This document shows, one piece after another, positions 10,186-21,036 of a DNA stretch of 64,000 nucleotides (position 1 is the first letter of the stretch; every line of letters begins with the position of its first letter). Position numbers and translations under genes: made by a program. Source of the stretch: Acanthopleura granulata (Eukaryota; Mollusca; Polyplacophora; Chitonida; Chitonidae); the NCBI GenBank assembly GCA_016165875.1, contig JABBOT010000034.1, forward strand, positions 2,912,799 to 2,976,798. The letters are read 5' to 3'. The notes under the pieces were generated by a model. It worked only from the letters and a program-made list of their open reading frames with translations, was not told where the DNA came from and searched no databases.

Positions 10186-13100
10186 AGAAAGTTTCTGCTT
10201 AGTTGAGCAATTCATTTTCTATGCAATGCTTGACTCAAGCTACTGTCAAGACATGCGTCATGTTGGAAAAAAGTAGCAATTCAAGTCATATACTTAACTT
10301 ATAAGAACTTTTGTGAACTTATAAGAAGTTTTGTGAAAGCACACACAGTGCATAAGTTTGGTGCTTTCCGAAACTCTACTTCTGAAATCTTACAAGACCC
10401 TCTTCGTAAGATGTACCAAAATCATATGACTCCTATGTCCTGTAGAGTTTTCTGTGGCTATATAGGTAGAGTTTTTACACAATTTTAGCAGTGTGTCTCT
10501 GTCACCATTCTACGGCTTTTCACCGAAGTACATTCACAGAGCGCATGTGAGCGGAAGATTTTCTCGATCTTGTATAACGCTAAAGGCTTCTATTCGTCTT
10601 CAAAAAGGTGAGCTTATATTCCATGATCTTGTCTGATGTGCGATGGTCAAAGTCGAAGCCTAGCATGTTCGTGACGGGTTGGGGTAGTGGTAGATATGCT
10701 GGATTTCGTTACCGAGAGTGTATTTATTCAAATGAGCTAGAAGCCTGTCCTTCAGCAAGCATTGTAAGCTAAGCCCATATATTGAGATTAGGCAGACACC
10801 AAGCATATCTGGGATATTTTCAGTGGGCATGTGAACATTTTTGTAGTATGCCTGTTTATATATTCTTACCGTATTGAAAACAATAACAGAAAACAGACCC
10901 AGTGACTTCATTTTGCAATGTAAACAATGCCTAATGTACAACATGAGACATACATTTATATACACATATTTCAACAACAACATTAACAAGAAAACGTAAA
11001 CAAATGTTTTACCGGTCTTTACACCATTCAAATTCATCTTTAAATCAAAAAGAAGGTACTCCTGGAAATCCAGCAAATAGTCCATGGAATTATCACAACT
11101 TACAATTCACAAAAGTCACAAATTATTCCGATGAGCACAACAGAGTGTAAATCCAGGGACGGAGGTATAATCCACTTTGGAACAATCACAGTTCCTGCAG
11201 GAACCAACAAATAAACGTTCAGAGACGTAGAGTAATGTCACCTGGTTGCAGAACGAATGTCCTTCACAAAACTGATACTTCAGTTCAAAGACCCTGACGA
11301 GCTTGTTGGTCAGGTGAGGTCAGCGTGTTAAATGAATTACACAGTCAGCACTGTATAATAATAATCGTACACCCACAAACTTGACTTTCGCAGAAATTCA
11401 TTTTAAACAAACATCATTAAAACTGTTTTAAACAAACGGTGTCGGAGATGTAAAAAACTGTGCTCCCAAACAACTGGTATCACCAGCTTACATCATCAAA
11501 ATAAGGGACTCTATAACAGTGTGTCGAACACACGCCTAGCTCGTAATGGATATATATAAAACCCTCCGCTCTGAACAGAAATCACGGCTTATACAGGCTT
11601 TAGAAGGATTCAATTATTTCTCGACACACAGGCTAATCAGCCAATGAAAAATTAGAGAATTAAACGAAGAATTACACAAAGTGCTTTCAATCAGGTAGGC
11701 ACTATGTACATATAACCTCACAAAGACTGTTATATATCGACGAAGGCCTTGGCCACTTTTCTTAAAAGTTGTCGATGCTTTTAATGCATCAATAAAATGT
11801 AGTGAGAAGTAACATAAATGCATTACTGAACACGTGAGAAAATATTTATGAATATCTATATGCATGTGTTTATAAAAATTCCTCGACCAGTCAATCTCTG
11901 TTTCTATGGTTGTTTCTTGTGTTTTACCCGCAATACATCTGAGCTGATGTATTTTATCTTCTCCTATCTTTGTCTTGTCCATGTATGTTCTTCAGCTCTG
12001 CTCAATACATTCTATGTTCCATACATGTCGTAACACCCTAAGGCAGTCTTACGCCCTCCTTTCCTGAGGATCTACTCTAATACATATAGGCCTTATACCT
12101 ACGCCTTCTATTTGAATATATTGCTAATAATATTATTCAGCAATGATCCAACATATGGACTTTATTTCTACCAAGCCCAAAATTCAAGCTGCTTGTAAAA
12201 ATCGTTAAACTTACTTATTTACCATGTATACACCTGTGTGTTGTATTGTAGTTAGCTGGTGACATGTAACAGACAGATGTGTGCCATGTGTTGTGTCCCA
12301 GTGTCATTGTTATGGGCCACGTTATGGTCAGTATCCGTGTCGTCACTCTGGATAAACTGTTTTGGTAAAGTTGTGGACTTTCTGCGATATCCTAATATCG
12401 GTGTTGTGAATGAACTGTTATAGTCAATGGGAAATTCGGAAAATTTTGAATTCTAATCATTTGATCTGCAGTCCTGCGTTTATCGAACCGCACTATCAGA
12501 GCCAGATCTATAAAATACCTCTTTACAGTGATATACTAGTTCCTCAGTAAAGCACAATACTTCCATCAGTTTATATTGAGTCGTCAGCAATGAAAAATTT
12601 TCAAGAAACGCCCCCAAAACAATTAAACATATCCAAATGCTAATAGCAGTGGACTGAGAACGTTTCGTCATATCATAACTACTTAAATACGATACAATAA
12701 CAAAGGCGCGTTATCCAAAGAACATCCCGAAGTCCAATTAATCAGTATAGACGGCAAAGCGCTGATGGTGTTCAGAATTTCAAGCCAGTGCTTTGCAAAA
12801 GAATCGCGCTCATCAGGCTAACTTGGCTAGAGGGCAGCAAATTCGCATAAATGTACACGACGAAAACCTCAAAACAGCAATTAAGCTCTGGAAACTGTGT
12901 ACTCATGGAAACTAAATTCCGTTATTCGTGTTATCTCCATCCATAAATGTCAACGGCATGGTACAACAAAACATGCTTAACTATGGCATGAAACAGCAAT
13001 CAAATCAATAATATTTGTTTTATTGTTTTCAGAAACCCAGTATCACGCCCTGATATTCACTGGTGCCACAGAATATGTGCTTGTAATCCTAGGCAATCGT

Positions 13101-13686
13101 CTTAAAATATCAGACGACGTCTTGAAATGAAACACTAACCACGCCCACTCCTACTCTGGCATAATGATTGACACCGGCTTTACGTTAACTTGAGGACTTA
13201 ATCCCTCGTATGTTGTTAAACCAAATGAAAGCATTCCATTTGGATGCTGCAGATATTTATTGTCCTGTGAGCTACAAAAGCAAAAACACCATCTGAGTTA
13301 AACACTTTGATAGATGTACACGAATCTGTATTTATGCTGTTGTGAATTTGAGTAAATGATACCTAATGACGTAAGAGCTATCAGAGAAGCAAATTCAAAA
13401 AAAAAATCTGATAAAAATGTATACCGATTGTTTAAGTGTCTCATTTGCCAGTGTTCAGGTAAATATTTCAGCTGGAAAATGGAATGCACAGGTTATTTCA
13501 TACAAGTTGTAATATTAAATCCCTGCACAAACACTACAGTTGTCTAACTGATATTTAACGTAATTATGGTGTTACGTGTTCATTTTAATGTTCTGATTTT
13601 TGAATTAGGTATTCAAGTCATTTTATGTCATTAGTCACTTATTTTATGTTAGCCGTTATGTTACCTATTATCGCATTTGATACTCA
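10186..13686. other. Unassigned region with possible orphan exons
   Basis: No recognised gene. Coding-like pieces between splice-like signals are: 10491-10607 (+, 38 open codons before gtgagc); 11252-11313 (+, acceptor ctggttgcag, 20 codons including FKDPDELVGQ, donor gtgagg); about 12271-12355 (+, open in all three frames; one frame is Cys-rich); and 13033-13130 (+, after tattgttttcag, 31 codons beginning TQYHALIFTG then TGA). Their codon phases do not chain directly, so I do not assemble a gene. A TATA-like atatataaaa lies at about 11550. A 141-codon minus ORF (10660-11085) has one hydrophobic segment but no family signature. Confidence 0.25.
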
Positions 13687-13832
13687 CAGGGTCTACCAGC
13701 AACCTGCGGATGGTCGTGGGTTTACCCCTGGCTCTGCCCCGTTTCCTCCCACAATAATGCTGGCCGGGGTCGTATAAGTGAAATATTCTTTGGTACGGCG
13801 TAAAACACCAATCAAATAAATAAATAAAATGC
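13687..13832 (+). mobile_element. SINE, V-SINE/RUDI-like, 5' truncated
   Basis: Begins within the central domain (gggtctaccagcaacctgcg) and continues through the cccgtttcctcccac-like and gtataagtgaaatattct blocks to acggcgtaaaacaccaatc and an (aaat)n tail. The tRNA head is missing. Confidence 0.85.
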
Positions 13833-16316
13833 TCACAGATGTGTATACTTGTAGCCCACTTATTTCTCTTCTCTCCAGCATATGTCATCTTCGTGGCTAC
13901 CGAACTACGGTGATTAAGTCCAGAATGTACATGCAATAAGTATATACCATGCACAGGTACAATATTGAGTTAAGTTCGGTTTAATAAAGAAAAACCAAAA
14001 AGTCAAAAACAGTGAGGTTTTGCAATTAGAATGCTTCAGGATCGAACTCCGCTGTTGCTCAAGATAGTAATTGTGCATTGCTATGTAACTTGTGAAAATG
14101 ATAAGTAACGTTTCATTTCACTTGTCCCGCCAAAACACACGGCTTCTCAATATTCTCTGTTGTTCGTGTATACTATAAATAAAGTTTTAGTCAACATGTT
14201 ATAGTATCTGGCATGAATAACTGTTCTCAAGCATTTACGTCTTGGCGTCACTTGATGGTAAAGTGGAATTTATGGGTCATTATATGTTGTGCATTATATC
14301 AATGCAAATGGATTGAATGAATGAATGAATGTCAGCAGCATCTCAGTCAAATCATAGCAAATAGAAGACATATCCTTAATGTGCCAATATAGTTTTATGT
14401 TCTTATTCTGTTCTTGTGATATCTGAAACACATATATATTCAGAAAACATGTTGTTATCAGTACGGGTATAATTATTATTCACAAGCTTAATATGATGTA
14501 AGTTTGATTCTAACTGTTTATGTAAAAAAATGCATAAGTAGGTGCAGTTTAGCCTTCCCATGGCTTAGGCAGAATTAGGCATGGCGTTAGTGTCTTAATT
14601 TACTAGAAGTCATAGGTCTCTAAACCGCTCACGATGATGTGTTTTAGTCCCATTTAACAAACAAGAACATAAAAACAACGCAAATGAATCATATCTCGGA
14701 GAAACTTCGTTCAACAGATGAATCCTTATTTATGCTTGCATGCACCCACTCACATAATATTTTCAGTCCTTATTAATTAAGACACATCCAGTCTTCATAA
14801 AACAGTGTACATGTTCACTAGTTTTGTGTTAACTCAACTGCTTCAGTTGATAAATACATGTAGGATTAACCAGGAATGCAGTAGCTCGTTTTTCTGCAAT
14901 GGAAGGCGGCACATTTTTTTAATTTTTTTAGTTTAAAGCAGGACCCCGTTTCACTGATGATGTTATTTTTAAGTCGTAACTCATGTCCATTTAAAACGAC
15001 ATACAATTGTTCCATGAAACAATATCACCTATGCTTTACTGTGGACAGAGTAACGAAACTTAGACCTTGCGACTTAACATTAAGATTGGCGACTTAAGAC
15101 TTAGTGATAATGAAAAACTGAAGGCGTCACAACTTATGTTGTTTATATATCCACTAGTTATACACCCTCATGCTGAGAACTTTTTTATTTTTCTTTTTGA
15201 AGAAACGTTGGCATGAAGGTCGAAAACTAGTCGATATATGAACATCACATCACACCATACGCGGTGAGGCCTTGAGCTTTTCCCACCTACAGATATCAGT
15301 CTCAAGCATTATGCAATGAATTGAAGCTTATCACTGAAATTAGGCCCAGAACCCTGAGCCATTGTTACGTCAGAATTTAATTCTAACACATCTGAGACAC
15401 CCGTACTACATAAAGAATAGAGACGTCAACTGCATATACCATCGCGTATGCGCAGTGAATTTTTTCGCGTGACAAGCAAATAAACCCCATAGCGTTCACC
15501 GGGATTGTTCCAAGCGCAGACATTGATGGGGAGGATATGTTAGTGCTGCACATGTCGTCTGCCCGTATGAAAAAAACATTGACGTCACCAACTGCCCAAG
15601 GCCCAGTTTTTTCACGAAGAGTTAACTTTAACCCATTGACAAACACATATGATTTATTTTTTCAACATCAGTATAGCTTAAATACAGAAAAAAATGTCTT
15701 TCATGTTAGAAAAGTCGTGAATGATATAAAATAAGTGAGGAGTAATTGATCTATCTCACCTTCATCCATGGGTTAAAATTTAGTTAAAGCCAATTTAACG
15801 CAGGGTTAACTTCAACACCGCTTTGAACAACGCAAATTAAACGTAAGTTGGCAGATTTAAACGAGGGTTGATCGCTAACAACCTCTAACAATTCTACCTC
15901 TCGGATAACTGCGACCTGCGAATGAAGGGATTTGAACTTGTATACGTGGTACATTACTTTTATCATTCATATACTTTATATAACGGCGAAATATCAGGAT
16001 TTCTTTCAGCGATGAAAGTGCTACCTCGTTTAGTTTACGGATATCACTTTTGTAGATTCAGACGTTATGGCGTCGAAAAAAGATACATTTTGTTTCATGA
16101 CGTTCCATTCTGAGCTCAGCGGGATGATGTCACAATATACAAAGACATGGAACCTGTGGTTGTTTTCCTTGGACTCTCCCTTGGCAAGACCAAGGCAAGA
16201 GAAATGTATTCAAAATAACGGAGTGGATGGGTATCAACCTGAAAAATAGGAAAGGAATAAAAACTGAAAATAAATGTAAAATATATAAGATCGGATGATG
16301 TGCTAAAACAGAAACC

Positions 16317-16554
16317 GATACATTGTAACACTGTAAACGTTTCGCTACTATTAAAAAATAATGGCTTCATTCACTGTGTTTAAGCTGTGATAATTGCAGT
16401 AAAAAAAGGAAGTCTCCAGTATTTTTGAACTCGGCCGCCGAGTTTAAAAACACTGGAAAACTTTCTTGTTTACTGCAGTTATCACAGCACATATGCAGTG
16501 AATGAAGCCATTACTTTTAATAGTAGCGCAACGTTTACAACGTTACAATGTATC
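16317..16554. mobile_element. Palindromic MITE-like element, copy 1
   Basis: A near-perfect inverted repeat of about 238 bases with arms of almost 120. It starts gatacattgtaaca, reads inward through atggcttcattcactg and taagctgtgataa-tgcagt, turns around at actcggc-c-gccgagt (centre about 16436), and leaves in mirror order to gttacaatgtatc. There is no coding capacity. The same element in duplication copy 2 (60207-60445) shows it inserted before the duplication. Any transcript through it would fold into a long hairpin. Confidence 0.85.
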
Positions 16555-17240
16555 AGACTCTATTGTAACATAGTGCTGTCTTTTATGTGACGTCACCCTG
16601 AAGAACCTGGAAAGGAACATCTGATGTCAATAAAATGAGGTCAAGGACTAGCTGCCGGGCTCTTGATTGGACTGCATTCCTTTTGTTATCGCCAGAGAAG
16701 AAATCACATACTTGTGAAAACTTCGAGCTGAATGCGTAATCAATAATAATGACTACACGACACGTATGTAGTCACCCGAAACGGGCCGACGTGAGCTTTG
16801 AATAGTGACTTAACTTCCGCAAGAATCATATGATCTTTGTAAAGGTGCATGTATATACATAGGTTACCTACTGTACACTGTTTAATTTGAGGCGGTATAA
16901 AGGCGCTTCCTCACAGTGAATACCTAAAACCAGTTTTGTGTCCGGGAAAGACTAGGGTGACAAAGCAGATATCTTGTGCGGTAGCCCGTGGGTTCAGCAT
17001 ATAGTTCTTAACGTACAATTCGTGTATGCGGACAGACAAATTTGAGTACATTAAGAACAGACAGCGCACGTGCAAGTTTTCTGTAAACTGGGAGATAGGC
17101 ATATGTAAATACCCTTGTTTCTTCTGTGGTACATGTTTTGCTGTCCTTTCCATCAATCCCAGCTACACATTTGATTAGCTGATACATTCTTACGTTGAAG
17201 CACCGGACTAAAAACAAGGCACTGATCCCTGAGCTGCAAG

Positions 17241-19161
17241 ATGGCCACTGGTTTATTCTTCTTCAGTACAATTTGCTTGATTATCATCGCTCAGTTCACC
17301 CTTGCTGCAACTCGCAGGAACCTAACGGTGGATCCAGAAGGTAGAGTATGATATTATTTTTTATCTGCTTGAGGTATGATATCGTGTTTCTTTTTGTCAT
17401 TAAAGAAGCATTGGCATCAACCTAAAAACTCGACACACTTTTAAGTCGACCTCGACTTTTGGCAGGACTTTTTAGAGGTGAAAGCTCCAAAAGTTTCAAA
17501 ATACGACATTGACATTTTTTCCCTATCACATAAGGCAAATAATGTATGATGCTAAACATTTGCTATATCTGGTCTATCTTTAAAAGCTGGAAATTAATTT
17601 AAGCTTCTTTCAAAAGTAACATTCATATTTAACGCGGTGACATTTTCTCGGCTTTCAGGAATGTGAGAAATAGGCTGTAGCTCACACCTCTCACACAAGG
17701 CAGCCACCAGTTCGTAAAAATCTGACGTGCAAATAATGCAGTTTCAGCGCCACGTGATGTATTCGATAAAGCGCATTGAAGATGAATACTGCATTTTCCT
17801 GTGAATGATACACAATTAAAAGTTCACTCACATGATTGTTTGATGTTCAATCAAGGCCTCTTCGACCTGTTCATTTCTTTAAATCCATGGTGTTGATTTC
17901 TGTGTGATTTCTGTCGTCGCCTTTCGGAATGTTGCCAATTTTTTTAGTCGAGAGATGTCGTGATATCCGGGTCACGTATGCTATCGAACAGTGACATGCT
18001 TATCTTTATATATGCACAATTTTCCTATACCGTGACACCGAGGAATATTACATTTTTTTCCTGTAGGATGATTCCTGTACAAGCCCTTGAAAACATGCCC
18101 ACACACCATAATTAATTTCCCACTGACTTATATGTTAACGTTTGGCCTCACAGCAACGCCCCAAAATATGCAAGCCCTAAACCCCCCAGGCCTCATAGTG
18201 CTTGTCCCCTCATGAAACACCAGTCAACTTCCTGACAGGGCATGACCGATAAAATTTCTGGCAAATTTGCCAACAGCTGACACGGGTCAAATTCACCCAG
18301 TCAGGGGTCAGCGAACGCTGATTTATCCTACTTCTGCCTAGTGTGAATCCGCCTTCATTTCCTGAAGAACACACAAATTTATATCTGGAATGAAACTTTG
18401 AAGCCTGTTCTACAAAATGATTCCACCCATCAAGCAGAAAAAATTAAAAAGGGTAACCGAGGGGAGCAAAAGAAAATATCTGTAAAAAGAGAAAGGGACT
18501 GGCTTCTCTATCCGGAAGCACTAATTGAGGCGTGCAGCCACATGGGCTACCTTCAGTGTTTATATTCAAAGCGCCCTCTACCGGGTGAACACCTGAACTA
18601 ACGTCGTATTCTGGCATTGAATAACGATAACAATACCTTTGTGCGGTAAAGAAAACGCATTTAAAATGTTCATTTTAACATACACTTTAACACGTAAAAA
18701 GACCATCGCGTTTAATGGGCATTATACTTCAGACAAGCGAGTTTAATAAATATACGCATAGATTTAAGTATTAAACAGAAAGTGCCTAAGACATGTATAT
18801 AGGCCTATACTATACTGCTGTATGCTCAATTCTAACAGAGGCCTGCACGATAAAGTGACCAACGTCCAACGCGTTTAGTGTGTGATTAAACTTCAAACAA
18901 GCGTGCTTCATAAATATACACATGTATTAAGTAAATCACATCACTCAATAAAGGTATCAACTTTTCTATATTTTTACAGATCATCCACGTAGACTAAACA
19001 TAGATAAGTGGCCAGTAACCGAATCAATTCCGCCCATGGTTGAGCCGCCTCGAATGTTGTGCTCATTTTGTTCTTGGTGGAGATGTCCAGGGAGAGGCTG
19101 TAAGATTACGTGCTCACCCTGTCGCTGGAGGTTATGGCGCGATTTATTTGTATTTTTCTAA
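17241..19161 (+). CDS. Secreted six-cysteine cationic peptide precursor, copy 1 (two exons)
   Basis: Exon 1 is 17241-17340 and exon 2 is 18980-19161; the intron (1639 bp, gtagag...tttttacag) splits an Asp codon after its first base. Product 93 aa. Residues 1-23 form a signal peptide: MATG, then a hydrophobic core FFFSTICLIIIAQF, then LAA. Next comes a pro-region with a glycosylation sequon (NLT, 27-29) and PRR. The C-terminal domain has Cys 61, 64, 69, 74, 78 and 81 in the pattern C-x2-C-x4-C-x4-C-x3-C-x2-C, with WW (66-67), Trp 83 and 86, and many Arg. The layout (signal, pro-part, disulfide-rich cationic Trp/Arg-rich end) is that of secreted antimicrobial or venom-like peptides. I do not recognise the family and function is inferred only. 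A TATA-like gtataaagg lies at 16893-16901, suggesting a roughly 300-base leader. A near-identical framework in copy 2 strongly supports both exons. Confidence 0.8.
18660..18955 (+). repeat. Two ~160-bp monomers in the peptide-gene intron, copy 1
   Basis: Two imperfect units 156 bases apart, marked by gaccatcgcgttta at about 18701 and gaccaacgtccaacgcgttta at 18857. Each is followed by ttcaaacaagcg-like sequence and ataaatatacacat. The duplicate intron at 62.55-62.96 kb holds three units. Roughly 160-bp monomers are typical cores of bivalve pearl/BIV160-type elements; that link is a suggestion only. Confidence 0.6.
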
Positions 19162-19203
19162 TATGTGTGTACCCTGTCGCTGGTGGATATGGTATGATTT
19201 ACA
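19117..19203 (+). repeat. 55-bp shifted duplication of the CRW motif at the peptide-gene stop
   Basis: ccctgtcgctgg at 19117 (coding PCRW) recurs at 19172, just past the stop at 19159-19161. The match runs for about 30 bases (ggN-tatgg-NNN-gattta). The second copy is in another frame and would read PCRWWIWYDLQ in a 38-codon ORF beginning ATG at 19163. The same arrangement exists in copy 2. Confidence 0.6.
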
Positions 19204-19516
19204 GGTACACAAATTATTGGAGACTATACATTCTCTCCTTTTGCTTGTACAGATAAACAACCGGATATGTATAAGATAATACACAAAGTTGTGGTAGAGT
19301 AATTCACGTAGCTGTCAACAGTGTGAAATATTTGTACATGCATATGCGCAGTGTAAAATGCTAAATGCGATAAACCTATATATCTGTTCGCTCCGCAATG
19401 TGCCTACATGCACATGCTCTGTAAAACAACTGTGTACAAATTTGCACATCCACAATGCATGTGTATTAGTGGTATACAAATTGTGCATTGCTGATACACA
19501 CTTCGTTGTGAAAAGG

Positions 19517-19640
19517 TGCGTCAGCAACATGCGGATGGGCGTGGGGATCCCTCGGGCTATTCCGCCCGCTATGATGCTGGCCGCCTCCGTATAAGTGAAA
19601 TATTCTTGAATACGGCGTAAAACACCAATCAAATCAATAG
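19517..19640 (+). mobile_element. SINE, V-SINE/RUDI-like, 5' truncated (inside duplication A copy 1)
   Basis: gtcagcaacatgcggatgg, a diverged centre, gtataagtgaaatattcttg, acggcgtaaaacaccaatc and a short degenerate tail. The counterpart at 63590-63712 shows insertion before the duplication. Confidence 0.8.
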
Positions 19641-19975
19641 ATTAATTACGGGACATATGTTTTGAGTTTATTGAATATTTGGCCTGCCTTTACAATGCAC
19701 AAATTGAAATATTACTTATGTACAATGCAGGTGTTCTGGAATTTATTTGGTCTTGATCACCTTATGATCTGGAAATAGCTACTTCCAACATTACTGTATC
19801 CTTTATCAATGGTGAATTCAGCAAATTTGTAAACTTATAATTCATCCCATCAAGTAAAGAATTTTGGGCTTCTGTATATAAACTGCTTTGGAGTAGTCAT
19901 TTTTCTGAGGTTTTTGCCTATGGTCTTCCAAATGTATGTCATACAGCGCCCAATGCCACCGAGTGTCTCCTATGG

Positions 19976-20817
19976 CTGAGGCTGTAAGAAGAGAGTTAAT
20001 TGTTAATTGTAAATAAGTTGTCAGGCGATATAGATCTACTGTCACATATAAAAGATTGTGTTAGCTTCAAAACAATGAACATGCTCTATTACTCACTTAT
20101 ATATCCTTATCTCCTGTACGGTAATATTGTTCGGGGAAATACTTTCTCCATCCATTTGAAGCCCATTGCTACTGTTCAAAAAGGGCTATACGGTTATTAA
20201 ATTTTTCTGTTCATTATCACAGTTCACCTGTGTTAGCCAAACAGTTTGTGATGCTTACTCTTTCTGAAATAAATGATATCATACTCTTGCACATGTGTCA
20301 AAAGTTGATGTGTAAACATTTTGAATTACAAGAAATATTTATAGGGTATTTTACAAGGGTTTCAAATGTGCATTATTTTCAGACCACAGATAACAATTAA
20401 ATTTGTATAAACCATTCCATAGAACTTCTCCTCATGGTTAACAGATGAAAGGTCCTTGTATCTGGAACAAGCTACCCATTGAACTGAAACTAAATTCATT
20501 TACGTCCACTTTTAAATGTAGACTTAAGAAGTATTATTTAACCAGGAGTTGCACGCTGATTGTCACAACTATAAGCTCGAACTAACCCAACTAATGTTCT
20601 TTGTGTTAATCAAGCGTTTGTTGTACATATAGATAAGAATACAAGATGCTTTAGTGTCTATTTCGCCAAGTATGTACCATAACCGATCAAGTCATTCCTT
20701 GGGCGTGATATCATGGATAACTCGAGCCCTGTGAGGTTTCCCCTCACATTGTTGGCCAGTAGTGAATAGGGTCCATGTAATACCTTATTGGTGGTGAACA
20801 AATCTGAATCTGAATCG
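19976..20817 (+). mobile_element. Degenerate 3' end of a second non-LTR retrotransposon
   Basis: Reads as the post-RT region of a LINE. About 20000-20190: SGDIDLLSHIKDCV, MLYYSLIYPYLLYGNIVRGNT and HLKPIATVQK. About 20444-20545: KGPCIWNKLPIEL, then FTSTFKCRLKKYYL. These resemble the common LYYSLIYPHLxYGxxVWGNT and LWNxLPxxLKxxxSLxxFKxxLKxYL patterns of LINE polyproteins (clade not decided). It ends in aaatctgaatctgaatc (about 20801-20817), a typical short-repeat LINE tail. Frame breaks and 5' truncation make it a relic. Confidence 0.75.
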
Positions 20818-21036
20818 GGTCGGTTCCTTTGGTTTCTTCTGTCTGTTATATTCATCCATAAATCTAATAGCCGTTAGTGAAATACTGTAAATCACCTTAC
20901 AGTTCGTCCATAATGACAACGTTTGATCATTCGGCCCGATTTTGGAAGTGGACATTTTGTCAAAAACGGATGTTTGTGTAAGACAGAATGATACACTGCA
21001 ATAAATGATATAAGACTCCTTATCAGCAGGTATATT

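Larger units (their letters stand above)
14332..19929. repeat. Large direct duplication A, copy 1
   Basis: Matches 58151-64000 in the same orientation, nearly collinear for 5.6 kb. The left boundary abuts a (gaat)n simple repeat at about 14312-14331. The right end corresponds to the window edge in copy 2, so the block may extend further there. By eye, non-coding parts differ at only a few per cent of sites. Copy 1 has about 215 bases (15142-15356) absent from copy 2, and lacks segments present in copy 2 at about 59520-59645 and 59685-59815. The block contains a palindromic element, the Cys-rich peptide gene, about 160-bp monomers and a SINE. Confidence 0.93.

Noticed and set aside
10660..11085. 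141-codon minus-strand ORF with a hydrophobic segment
   Set aside because: One or two ORFs of this length are expected by chance in AT-rich 64 kb. No family motif, signal or splice support was seen.
18398..18601. Basic 67-codon ORF, with a counterpart at 62286-62489
   Set aside because: It is inside the peptide-gene intron. Differences between copies change residues freely, and its presence in both follows from the duplication.
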